Assembly (NCBI RefSeq): GCF_001908105.1
Contig: NZ_MKGQ01000037.1
Span: 1 to 25,723 of the forward strand
Length of the DNA stretch: 25,723 nucleotides
Direction: 5' to 3'
Origin: Xenorhabdus eapokensis
GTDB lineage: Bacteria; Pseudomonadota; Gammaproteobacteria; Enterobacterales; Enterobacteriaceae
In this document: one piece after another, positions 18,076 through 25,722 of the stretch
Layout of the letters: every line of letters begins with the position of its first letter
Position numbering within the stretch: position 1 is the first letter of the stretch
Notes under the pieces: model-generated
Databases searched by the model: none
Seen by the model: only the letters and a program-made list of their open reading frames with translations
Told to the model about the DNA's origin: nothing
Translations under genes and position numbers: made by a program

Positions 18076-19466
18076 AACAGCCTCCGTGCCATCATCAGCC
18101 AGCGATGGAGAAGATTGGGGCGTTGGGCAAAATGAATATGCAGATAGCCCGCCAGGGTATTGCCATTCTGGTAGCCTCCCAGCCAGCTTTTCTGCACTGT
18201 TTTTAATGTTCCTTGTGGATCACACCATTTAACACACTGAAAAACCGGAGGTTGAGTCGAAATAAAATCTGAGTAATGGAATTCATGTCCGCGCAGTGTT
18301 TCGCCTTTCGCCACTAACGGCGTATCACACATCGCTGTGGCTTCGCAGTAGCCAAAGCGTTTTAGGTGATCTTCCATCTGGCTTTCACCGGCAATCAATC
18401 CCACCATGCCATGCCGTACACCATCTGCATCAGTCAGGGCATTACCGAGATACATCAAGCCGCCGCATTCCGCATAAATGGGGATACCTTTTTGCTGCGC
18501 CTGACGTAATGCCGTATGCATAGCGTGGTTGGAAGATAAGGCTTGGGCATAAATCTCAGGATACCCTCCACCCAGATAGATCATCTGGCATTCAGGCAAC
18601 TGCTGATCATGCAGGGGACTGAACCGTTTGATAGTCACACCGGTTTTTTCCAACAACAACAGGTTATCGGGATAATAGAAATGGAATGCCTCATCTTCTG
18701 CCAAAGCCAGCGTCAAGCCTTGCCCCATCGCGGGATCAATGAGGGAATCGATATTTCCTTTTGGCAAGCAAAATAGTCGGGTTAATACCAGCAATTTATC
18801 CAAATCCACCGCGGCTTCGATCTGCTGGGCAAGATAAGACCAACATTCTTCGCGTTGACTGACTTGCTCTTGTGCAGGGATCAGCCCAAGATGACGGGAA
18901 GGAAGGGTAACCTCTGGCATCACAGGAAGCCGCCCCAAAACAGGAATACCGCAATAACTTTCAATCGCCTGTTTTAATAACTGAAAATGGCTATCCCGAT
19001 TGACGCGATTGATCAGCACCCCCACAATATTGACTGCGGGATCAAATTGCTGAAACCCCATCACTGTAGCGGCAATTGAGGTGGAAACTGCCTTCCCGTC
19101 CACCAATAAAATCACCGGACAGCCAAGTTGCTTTGCCATTGCCGCGCTACTGCAATAGTTGGGATCAGTGCCATAACCATCATATAACCCCATAACCCCT
19201 TCAATTACGGCAATATCTTGCTCCGCCATAGCTTGGTTAAACAAACCATTCAGGATAGGTTCGGGTAGCATAAAAGCATCAAGATTACGTGAAGCGACTC
19301 CGGCCACAGCCCGATGCCAGCCACCATCCAGATAATCCGGCCCGATTTTGAACGGCTGTACCCGCAGTGAACGGTTTATCAAGGCTCGCATGATGCCCAG
19401 CGCAACGGTTGTCTTACCACACCCGCTACCTGTACCTGCAATGACAAAAGCATGTTTCTGTTGCAT
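18072..19466 (-). CDS. cbiA: Cobyrinate a,c-diamide synthase
   Basis: CbiA amidates carboxyls a and c of (cobalt) cobyrinic acid with glutamine and ATP. From MQQKHAFVIAG the protein has 464 residues. The P-loop GTGSGCGKTT is at 11-20, KIGPDYLDGGWH at 40-51, VIEGVMGLYDGYG at 87-99, and the glutamine amidotransferase nucleophile Cys334 in YAECGGLMYLG, with a late HIHF. An ATG six codons upstream is possible, but the one at 19466 has a GGGG ribosome site at good spacing. It is first in the 16-gene operon, directly below an FNR box. Confidence 0.95.
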   Translation of the reverse strand: MQQKHAFVIAGTGSGCGKTTVALGIMRALINRSLRVQPFKIGPDYLDGGWHRAVAGVASRNLDAFMLPEPILNGLFNQAMAEQDIAVIEGVMGLYDGYGTDPNYCSSAAMAKQLGCPVILLVDGKAVSTSIAATVMGFQQFDPAVNIVGVLINRVNRDSHFQLLKQAIESYCGIPVLGRLPVMPEVTLPSRHLGLIPAQEQVSQREECWSYLAQQIEAAVDLDKLLVLTRLFCLPKGNIDSLIDPAMGQGLTLALAEDEAFHFYYPDNLLLLEKTGVTIKRFSPLHDQQLPECQMIYLGGGYPEIYAQALSSNHAMHTALRQAQQKGIPIYAECGGLMYLGNALTDADGVRHGMVGLIAGESQMEDHLKRFGYCEATAMCDTPLVAKGETLRGHEFHYSDFISTQPPVFQCVKWCDPQGTLKTVQKSWLGGYQNGNTLAGYLHIHFAQRPNLLHRWLMMARRLL

Positions 19467-19502
19467 GTGCTTACCCCAAAACATGTAAATTCTGTATTGG
19501 TG

Positions 19503-19558
19503 TTAAAATCGATATTAGTCTTAAGTCGGGATTAGTTTTAAATCTGCATGAGTATTAG
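19503..19558. repeat. Degenerate ATTAG repeats in the cbiA leader
   Basis: Three imperfect direct repeats end in ATTAG or TATTAG: 19503-19518 (TTAAAATCGATATTAG), 19520-19535 (CTTAAGTCGGGATTAG) and 19537-19558. The first carries the 13-bp motif that recurs upstream of cobA at 20068-20080. They lie between the FNR box and the cbiA start, overlapping the likely -10 and leader. They may be regulator sites or simple drift in AT-rich DNA. Confidence 0.35.
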
Positions 19559-19582
19559 AATCTGCAATTGACATTCTCAATA

Positions 19583-19596
19583 TTGATGTTTATCAA
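19583..19596 (-). promoter_or_regulatory. FNR box, cbiA operon
   Basis: TTGATGTTTATCAA is a perfect match to the FNR consensus TTGAT-N4-ATCAA. Reading toward cbiA on the minus strand, -10-like sequences TCTAAT and TAATAC (19552-19559) begin 30-33 nt from the box centre, close to class II activator geometry (centre near -41.5). That predicts anaerobic activation of the cbi operon, with a leader of about 80 nt. The half-sites were read directly; the promoter geometry is inferred. Confidence 0.72.
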
Positions 19597-20015
19597 ACAA
19601 AAGGCTTTTAATTTATTTTCGACAAAAAAATCAACAATTCCTTTGTCTCGCAATAAATAAACAATATAATAAAAAATATTATCACTAAATTAATTTCATT
19701 TAAAAATTAAATAAAGAAGTAACTTATTTTTCAAAATACACACTTTTAATTTTTATAAAAACATCCTTTATTACTTTTGTGATCTTGCTCATGATTATTG
19801 GTTTTTAAAAACATTTTTTATTTTAAGTAAAATAAAAATCAATACACAGCAACAAATTAAACAATCAAAAATACAATCCAATCTATTGAATTAATTAAAA
19901 ATTACAAAACAAAATAAAACCCATTAATGTGATAAAGCAATTTTCATATAGAAAAACATTTTCAATAGATAACAAAGTTAAATTTAAAAGCAATTCATAT
20001 TTAAGAGCGTAAATA

Positions 20016-20029
20016 TTGATATAAATCAA
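20016..20029 (+). promoter_or_regulatory. FNR box, cobA-cobD-pduX operon
   Basis: TTGATATAAATCAA is a second perfect FNR consensus. A -10-like TAATAA at 20052-20057, with overlapping TAATTA and TTATAA, starts about 30 nt from the box centre. This is again class II spacing and predicts a start near 20064 and a leader of about 120 nt. The box would give the two divergent arms common oxygen control. Confidence 0.72.
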
Positions 20030-20182
20030 ATTTACTTACCCCACATCAAAGTAATAATTATAAAAAATTAAAATCGATATAACACCATTCATAATAACAA
20101 GAAAAAACCGAGCTTCTCTATCCTGATGAAAATATACTTTCTCCTTTGATTATTTATATTTTAATTCCATAGAGGTAATCCA

Positions 20183-20941
20183 ATGAATAAAGGCAATGTA
20201 TGGTTAGTGGGTGCCGGCCCTGGTGATGCAGGTTTAATTACGGTCAAAGGGCTACACTGTATCCGAATTGCGGATGTGATTGTCCATGACCGGCTGGTTA
20301 ATCCTGAACTTATTGCTCAAGTACCAGACCATTGTGAAATTATTAACGTTGGGAAAGAACATGACTACCACCCCATCCCACAGGAAGAGATTAACCAAAT
20401 TCTGGTAAGGCATGCACAGGCGGGGAAACGGGTTGTTCGCCTAAAAGGTGGCGATCCCTATGTCTTCGGCCGTGGAGGAGAAGAAGCGGAAGTGCTGGCA
20501 CAACATGGCATCAAATTTGAAATCATTCCGGGGATCAGTTCCGCAATTGGTGGATTGGCCTATGCCGGCATCCCTGTCACCCACCGTAATTATGCATCGA
20601 GTTTCCATGTTGTGACCGGACATACTTCTCAAGGCAACGAACAACAGAACTGGGCAATACTCGCCCAATTGGAAGGAACATTGGTTATTCTAATGGGAAT
20701 GACTCGCCTGATGGAGATCTGCCAACAGTTGATGCTATATGGTAAATCCCCCACCACACCTGCTGCGGTGATCATGTATGCCAGCCATCCCAAACAAGAG
20801 GGCGTTACAGGCACACTGGAAACTCTGGCAGCAAAAGCAGAAGCAAAAGATCTCCATGCACCCGCGCTGATTGTGGTTGGTGATGTCGTCAATTTAGGCA
20901 CAATGCTCTCCTTCTCCCCCACTTACGGAGCAATACCATGA
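20183..20941 (+). CDS. cobA: Uroporphyrinogen-III C-methyltransferase (SUMT)
   Basis: SUMT methylates uroporphyrinogen III twice to give precorrin-2, the branch point to cobalamin and siroheme. The 252-residue protein has VWLVGAGPGDAGLITVKG (about residues 6-23), VIVHDRLVNPEL, VVRLKGGDPYVFGRGGEEAEVL (84-105), and IPGISSAIGGLAYAGIPVTHRNYASSFHVVTGH. It is a stand-alone enzyme without the CysG precorrin-2 dehydrogenase/ferrochelatase domain. The symbol is used in the SUMT sense, not the Salmonella adenosyltransferase sense. A GAGGT ribosome site precedes the start. It overlaps cobD by 4 nt. Confidence 0.94.
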   Translation: MNKGNVWLVGAGPGDAGLITVKGLHCIRIADVIVHDRLVNPELIAQVPDHCEIINVGKEHDYHPIPQEEINQILVRHAQAGKRVVRLKGGDPYVFGRGGEEAEVLAQHGIKFEIIPGISSAIGGLAYAGIPVTHRNYASSFHVVTGHTSQGNEQQNWAILAQLEGTLVILMGMTRLMEICQQLMLYGKSPTTPAAVIMYASHPKQEGVTGTLETLAAKAEAKDLHAPALIVVGDVVNLGTMLSFSPTYGAIP

Positions 20942-22011
20942 GTGAACATGGCGGTAATATCATTGGCATTGCCCAACAATATGGTCTTCCAGCCAACGAG
21001 CTGGTTGATTTCAGCGCCAATATCAATCCATTAGGTGCTCCAGAACGGGTTAAGGCATTGATCAAAGAGAGTCTTGTTGATATCGAAAAGTACCCAGATG
21101 TGGAATATCGCCACTTGCATCAGGCAATCGCCAAGGCTCATCGATGTGATTACAACTCAGTAATAGCAGGCAATGGTGCAACAGAACTGATTTATGCCGT
21201 CACCCGTTATCTCAATCCCAGGCGAGCTTTGCTTTTTATACCCGGATTTGCCGAATATCGACGAGCCCTGGCGCAAATTGGAACAGAAATTATCGACTAT
21301 CCACTAACAGAGGAAGCCGGATTTCAACCTGATTTACGCCTGCTGGATACACTTTCTACGATTCAACCCGATTGCGTTTTTATCGCCACGCCCAATAACC
21401 CTACCGGATTAATGCCAGATACCCAATTTATGCAATCGCTGGTGGAATATTGTGAGCAACAAAAGATCTCGCTGATTGTCGATGAATCCTTTATTGATTT
21501 TCTCCCTGATCACCGAGGGCTGATTCCACACCTTACTACCACTAAGCATCTTTATATCTTGCGTTCAATGACCAAATTCTTTGCCATCCCTGGATTACGT
21601 TTAGGCTATTTAGTCAGCGGCAATATAGCAGGAATTGCCAAGATGAAAAATCGACGTGAACCGTGGTCAATTAATGCCTTTGCGGCGCGAGTTGGAGAAA
21701 TTCTGTTTGATGAACATGGCTATATTGCTGCGACACATCAATGGCTAACATCACAGCAACACTATCTCTGGACTCAGCTTTCAACGTTCCCTGAACTGAC
21801 TGTCTGGCCGCCATCAGCTAATTTCCTGTTCTTCCGTTGCAATCAACCCAATGTTGATTTATGGCACGCGTTGCTTAAACAGCGCTTATTAATTCGCCAT
21901 TGTAAAAATTATGCCGGATTAGACGAACATTACTATCGCATAGCCGTGCGCAGTGAGTGGGAAAATCAACGCCTGATCGCAGCCATGCCGCAGGTTTTTG
22001 CTGATGGCTGA
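20938..22011 (+). CDS. cobD: L-threonine-O-3-phosphate decarboxylase
   Basis: CobD is a PLP enzyme of the aspartate-aminotransferase fold that decarboxylates L-threonine phosphate to (R)-1-aminopropan-2-ol phosphate, the substrate of CbiB. Its 357 residues show LVDFSANINPLG (about 22-33), GNGATELIYAVTR (78-90), IATPNNPTG (149-157), LIVDESFIDFLP (179-190), and the PLP lysine, Lys213, in RSMTKFFAIPGLRLGY. The final Arg motif is in YYRIAVRSEWEN. It starts by ATGA overlap with cobA and ends inside pduX. Confidence 0.95.
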   Translation: MSEHGGNIIGIAQQYGLPANELVDFSANINPLGAPERVKALIKESLVDIEKYPDVEYRHLHQAIAKAHRCDYNSVIAGNGATELIYAVTRYLNPRRALLFIPGFAEYRRALAQIGTEIIDYPLTEEAGFQPDLRLLDTLSTIQPDCVFIATPNNPTGLMPDTQFMQSLVEYCEQQKISLIVDESFIDFLPDHRGLIPHLTTTKHLYILRSMTKFFAIPGLRLGYLVSGNIAGIAKMKNRREPWSINAFAARVGEILFDEHGYIAATHQWLTSQQHYLWTQLSTFPELTVWPPSANFLFFRCNQPNVDLWHALLKQRLLIRHCKNYAGLDEHYYRIAVRSEWENQRLIAAMPQVFADG

Positions 22012-22864
22012 AGCCGCTTGTCCCGCTTCCTGCGGAGAACTGCTACAAGGATGGCTATTTGGCGGAGAGAAGTTAATCTCCTGCCCAATCAATTGGTTCA
22101 GTTGTGTTGCTGTCAGCGACGGTATTCCCATACCCCAAGAACGGCCACGTATGCGCCAGATGGTCAATTTACTACTGGATTACTGGCAGGAGCCGCCAGA
22201 ATCAACTTTTGGCTTGCGTATTGAATATCAATCTACCATTCCAATCGCCAAAGGCATGGCCAGCAGCACAGCAGATATTGCTGCTACCGCGCAAGCCACC
22301 GCCAGATTATTGGGCAAGTCACTGAAAAGTGAAGAACTAGCGCAACTCTGTGTCAAACTGGAGCCAACAGACAGTACAATATTCAAGCAATTAACCTTAT
22401 TTGATCATCTCACCGCCCAAACGCAAATTCCCTTTGACTGGCAACCGAATATCGATATTTTGCTGTTGGAAAGTCCACAAACCCTTTTGACAGAAGAATA
22501 TCACCAACAGGATCATCGCGCACAATGGCGGAATAACATCTGTTTATTCCAACAAGCATGGCGGCAATTCCGTACAGCGAACCAACGGCATGACAACTAC
22601 CGCCTTGGGGAAGCTTGCACATTAAGCGCCATCGCCAGCCAATCGATACTACCGAAACCTTGTTTTGATCAACTGCGGGATTTAGTCGAACAGACGGGCA
22701 TTTATGGCCTGAACGTTGCTCATAGCGGCAGTATCGTTGGCCTGTTATTCAATTCACATCGCCATGACGTAAATTACCTGCGCTGGTGGCTGCATCAAAA
22801 AAAGATTTCTGAGCACTATCCGAAAATTCACCAAGTCAAACTGATTGCGGGTGGTGTTCGCTGA
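22004..22864 (+). CDS. pduX: L-threonine kinase (GHMP family)
   Basis: PduX phosphorylates L-threonine with ATP, giving the substrate of CobD. The 286-residue protein begins MAEAACPASCGELLQGWLFGGEKLISCPIN. It carries the GHMP kinase phosphate-binding motif PIAKGMASSTAD at residues 80-91 and a C-terminal NVAHSGSIVGLLF block. A TTG two codons upstream is possible; the ATG at 22004 is preferred and overlaps the cobD stop by 8 nt. In Salmonella this gene lies in the pdu operon. Here it sits with cobD, and no propanediol genes are seen. Confidence 0.93.
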   Translation: MAEAACPASCGELLQGWLFGGEKLISCPINWFSCVAVSDGIPIPQERPRMRQMVNLLLDYWQEPPESTFGLRIEYQSTIPIAKGMASSTADIAATAQATARLLGKSLKSEELAQLCVKLEPTDSTIFKQLTLFDHLTAQTQIPFDWQPNIDILLLESPQTLLTEEYHQQDHRAQWRNNICLFQQAWRQFRTANQRHDNYRLGEACTLSAIASQSILPKPCFDQLRDLVEQTGIYGLNVAHSGSIVGLLFNSHRHDVNYLRWWLHQKKISEHYPKIHQVKLIAGGVR

Positions 22865-22930
22865 AATCTATACATATCTTCACATTTTCTTTATTATAAA
22901 TAACATAATTTAAACAATGAATTAAACCCT

Positions 22931-23284
22931 ATGGAAAATACAACTCTGCCACCCGCTACAATCGACACCTTTATGTCACTCGACATTCGCGTTGGTAAAA
23001 TTATCAAAGCAGAAAAAAATGAAAAAGCCATTAAACCCGCCTATAAACTTTATATCGATTTTGGTGGTGATATTGGCGAAAAACAGAGCTCTGCCCAGAT
23101 ATGCCAAAACTACACGGCAGAACAATTAATCGGTAAACAAATACTGGCCGTAGTGAATTTTCCCTCAAGGCGTGTGGCAGGATTCAAATCCGAAGTTTTG
23201 GTTTTGGCGGCGGTTTGTGACGAACAAGGAACCGTCCTTATCCAGCCAGAAAGAAACGTGAAATTAGGCACCCGCATGTTGTAA
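22931..23284 (+). CDS. CsaA-like tRNA-binding/chaperone protein
   Basis: A 117-residue single-domain OB-fold protein of the tRNA-binding (EMAP/CsaA) type. Visible motifs are FMSLDIRVGKIIKAEKNEKA near the N-terminus, KQSSAQICQNYTAEQLIGKQILAVVNFPSRRVAGFKSEVLVLAA (about residues 53-96), and the C-terminal VLIQPERNVKLGTRM. The SAQI, NFPxRxxAGFxSEVLVLA pattern is closest to CsaA. CsaA of Bacillus is described as having chaperone-like activity in protein export; its role here is unknown. It starts 66 nt after pduX with only a weak ribosome site, so it may be a separate transcript. Confidence 0.85.
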   Translation: MENTTLPPATIDTFMSLDIRVGKIIKAEKNEKAIKPAYKLYIDFGGDIGEKQSSAQICQNYTAEQLIGKQILAVVNFPSRRVAGFKSEVLVLAAVCDEQGTVLIQPERNVKLGTRML

Positions 23285-23313
23285 TTTTTAAGTCGTAAAA
23301 TAGTAGGAATACC

Positions 23314-23715
23314 ATGAGAACACAAAAAAGATGTATGGGTTACGTTGCTATCGTTGTAGATGATTACGATAAAGCTATCGACTATTACACCAATAAATTG
23401 GGATTTACGTTGGTAGAAGATACGCCGCAACCAGGAAAAAGATGGGTTGTTGTCACTCCAAATCCTGCAAGTGACTGCAACTTACTGTTGGCAAGAGCAT
23501 CTAACGAAAGGCAAGAAGCGTTTATTGGTAACCAATGTGGTGGACGGGTATTCTTGTTCCTGCAAACTGATGACTTTTGGCGCGATTATCACAAAATGAA
23601 AGAAAATGGCGTCCATTTTTGTGAGGAACCGCGTCAGGAAGAATATGGTATGGTAGTCGTTTTTGAAGATATTTATGGGAACCGTTGGGATTTATATCAG
23701 AATGCGGTTGCTTAG
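23314..23715 (+). CDS. VOC family (glyoxalase/bleomycin-resistance fold) protein
   Basis: A 133-residue protein with the two beta-alpha-beta-beta-beta modules of the vicinal oxygen chelate fold. The first is GYVAIVVDDYDKAIDYYTNKLGFTLVED and the second GGRVFLFLQTDDFWRDYHKMKENGVHFCEEPRQEEYGMVVVFEDIYGNRWDLYQ. A late Glu (VFEDIYGN) is in a usual metal-ligand place, but the first-position His is replaced (GYVAIVVDD), so the metal site may differ from glyoxalase I. Such proteins act as lyases, dioxygenases or binding proteins, and the substrate cannot be deduced. It is 29 nt after csaA-like and probably cotranscribed with it. Confidence 0.85.
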   Translation: MRTQKRCMGYVAIVVDDYDKAIDYYTNKLGFTLVEDTPQPGKRWVVVTPNPASDCNLLLARASNERQEAFIGNQCGGRVFLFLQTDDFWRDYHKMKENGVHFCEEPRQEEYGMVVVFEDIYGNRWDLYQNAVA

Positions 23716-23738
23716 AGAATACTTATAAATATTATTAT

Positions 23739-23759
23739 TAGCCCAATGATATTGGGCTA
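23739..23759. terminator. Hairpin after the VOC gene
   Basis: TAGCCCAAT at 23739-23747 and its exact inverse ATTGGGCTA at 23751-23759 form a 9-bp stem with a 3-nt loop, about 23 bases after the VOC stop. The following bases (TATTTAATT) are T-rich but not a pure tract. It is probably an intrinsic terminator that separates the csaA/VOC pair from pirA. Confidence 0.72.
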
Positions 23760-24155
23760 TATTTAATTATCTGTATATTTATAGAAATAAACCTTGATCA
23801 TTAATAACAACACTATTTATTGTTTTTACTATCAAAATTAACATCTCCTAATAAACATTAACCACGTCCCTTTACCTGATAATATTATTTCAATCAGTGA
23901 TATAATTTTTAAATCGAGTTGCTATTTTTTATATTTTATATGCTCTTGCCAATATGTTTAGAATACTAGCAGAAATAATTTATTGTTCTAACACACCCAT
24001 TAACAAAATAGATTATAACCATAAGGAGAAATTCCGTCATTATAAACAATCCTATAATGATATCGCCCATAATAAAAACCCTGTCAAAAACAAAGAAACC
24101 ATATGTTAAAAAACGCAATATATTTTAATCAACTTTTAAAATAGGATAACACCTT
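23760..24155. other. AT-rich region upstream of pirA
   Basis: About 395 bp with no ORF worth calling. It is very A+T-rich and presumably carries the pirAB promoter. The only clear signal is an AGGA ribosome site at 24143-24146, 9 nt before the pirA start. I see no confident -35/-10 pair and no operator-like palindrome. Confidence 0.5.
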
Positions 24156-24581
24156 ATGAACACAATCAATATAAATATAAGTGGCAGTACCGTTACAGTC
24201 ATAAGTAATAACGACACTAACCCAGAACCATTAACTTATAATACAAATACCCCAGCATCAGAACCTCTTACCGTCAGTCCTTATAGGGATATGACCATAG
24301 AGCCACACTCTTCTATTGAGGCAACAAGAACTGATACACCGATTATTCCCGAAAGACGCCGTAATTACTATGTAGCCAATTCTGGTCCCGCATCATCAGT
24401 TAGAGCTGTTTTTTATTGGTCTCATTCTTTCACATCACAATGGTTCGAACATTCCTCTATCACAGTGAAAGCTGGGGAAGACGGCATATTACAAGCACCG
24501 AGCAACTCTTTATATTACAGCAAGGTTGTCATTTATAATGATACTGATCAGCGAGCCTTTGTTACCGGATATAATAAGTAA
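24156..24581 (+). CDS. pirA: PirA insecticidal toxin component
   Basis: A 141-residue protein that I recognise as the A component of the Photorhabdus insect-related binary toxin. It begins with the repetitive, Asn/Thr-rich NTININISGSTVTVISNND. It continues RRRNYYVANSGPASSVRAVFYWSHSFTSQWFEHSSITVKAGEDGILQAPSNSLYYSKVVIYNDTDQRAFVTGYN, a beta-rich domain of the PirA family. There is no signal peptide. Length is complete for the family. PirA works with PirB, so the state of the next gene matters. A 93-nt gap without a clear terminator links it to pirB. The recognition rests on memory of Photorhabdus PirA. Confidence 0.88.
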   Translation: MNTININISGSTVTVISNNDTNPEPLTYNTNTPASEPLTVSPYRDMTIEPHSSIEATRTDTPIIPERRRNYYVANSGPASSVRAVFYWSHSFTSQWFEHSSITVKAGEDGILQAPSNSLYYSKVVIYNDTDQRAFVTGYNK

Positions 24582-24674
24582 CAAGACAAAAACCATCTAT
24601 AACTCATAAAGTTTAATTTAATAATTATCTAGCTAAAGCACTATTTAACTAAGAAATTAAGGTAAAGTAAAATC

Positions 24675-25631
24675 ATGAATACCACACCGATTAATGTATC
24701 TGAAAATGAAACATTGCCTGTACTCTCTGATGTTATGCTTATTGTGCCTTATACAACATCTACCCCTGATTATGAATGGGATATGTCATCAATTATAAAG
24801 GATGCGATTATTGGTGGCATAGGGTTTATTCCAGCAGCAGGTCCTGCAATGTCTTTCCTGTTAGGACTATTTTGGCCTCAACAGAAAGATAATACCTGGG
24901 AGCAGATCCTCCAAAAAGTAGAACAAATGATAGAGAACGCCGTTCTGCAAACTATTAAAGGAATACTTAATGGAGATATACAAGAAATCAAAGGGAAAAT
25001 GGAACATGTGCAATACATGTTGGAAACCTCGCCTGGGAGTCAGGAAAGTCATGAAGCATATATGTTCCTCGCCAGATATCTGGTGAGTATAGATGAAAAA
25101 TTCAAATCTTTTGATAATAAAACAAACTACCAGATCCTACCGATGTACACCAATACGATTATGTTGCAGATCCCTTATTGGAAAATGGGGATCGAGAAGA
25201 AAGCAGATATTGGGCTGACAGATATTGAAGTCAATGAGTTAAAACAACTTATCAACAAATTAGTTGAAAAGGCTAAGAATTACATTCATACAATGTATAC
25301 GAATGAATATAATAATGCTCTCAATACATCAACCGCATCGAATGTCACTAACAATTTACTCTCTGTAAGGGGATATTGTTTATTACACGGTTTAGAGTGT
25401 ATTGAGTTAATTGAACATTTACAAAATAATAGCCTCGAAAGTGGTTTCTATCCTAAAACCATCAGTTATTCAACTGTGTTTGATCGTCAGACTAACAAAA
25501 TGAGAATTCAGGCTCTGACAAAAGACGATCAAATGCAAGAACCCTTTAAGCCATCTTTAATCAATGGCAAATACAATAAAATACAATCCTTGCTTGGATA
25601 TGTACAAAGAATTGGGAATGCCCCTAAATAA
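24675..25631 (+). pseudogene. pirB: PirB toxin component, C-terminally truncated
   Basis: The 318-residue product is nearly superposable, from memory, on the N-terminal part of Photorhabdus PirB: ENETLPVLSDVMLIVPYTT, the hydrophobic IIKDAIIGGIGFIPAAGPAMSFLLGLFWPQQ (about residues 40-70), FLARYLVSIDEKFKSFDNKTNYQILPMYTNTIML, and LLSVRGYCLLHGLECIELI. This is the alpha-helical, Cry domain I-like pore-forming domain. Full-length PirB has about 415-440 residues, with a C-terminal beta-sandwich domain implicated in receptor or glycan binding. Here a TAA follows YVQRIGNAPK, at the domain border, and the next bases do not continue PirB in any frame. I therefore call it truncated, although the remaining domain has no internal damage. 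Confidence 0.82.
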
Positions 25632-25635
25632 GCTT

Positions 25636-25722
25636 TCATAATAACGATACACTCATTTTTCTCACTCCCGGTTGTTGCCCTGATGAAAAGGCGGTCATAA
25701 ATTCTTCAACGCACACTAAGAG
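25636..25722 (-). CDS. C-terminal tail of an unidentified ORF, runs off window
   Basis: The minus strand is open from the right edge to a TGA at 25636-25638, giving 28 residues that end in a basic, hydrophobic tail (GVRKMSVSLL). The stop lies 5 bases beyond the pirB stop. A transposase whose stop sits just inside an IS end would give this arrangement and would explain the truncated pirB. The fragment is too short to assign to a family. Confidence 0.3.
   Translation of the reverse strand, partial: LLVCVEEFMTAFSSGQQPGVRKMSVSLL

Larger units (their letters stand above)
19467..20182. other. AT-rich divergent control region, cbiA / cobA
   Basis: About 715 bp with no convincing ORF on either strand, strikingly A+T-rich next to the more balanced cbi genes. 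It holds one perfect FNR box near each end, a 13-bp direct repeat (TTAAAATCGATAT at 19503-19515 and 20068-20080), and a weak CRP-like sequence near 19778. I looked for the cobalamin riboswitch B12 box on both strands and did not find one. The middle (about 19620-19990) shows nothing else I can name. Confidence 0.7.

Noticed and set aside
19778..19793. CRP-like site TGTGA-N6-TCATG
   Set aside because: Only one half-site fits; too weak in AT-rich DNA to call.
24867..25052. 61-residue minus-strand ORF within pirB
   Set aside because: Antisense to a recognised toxin gene with no supporting signal.
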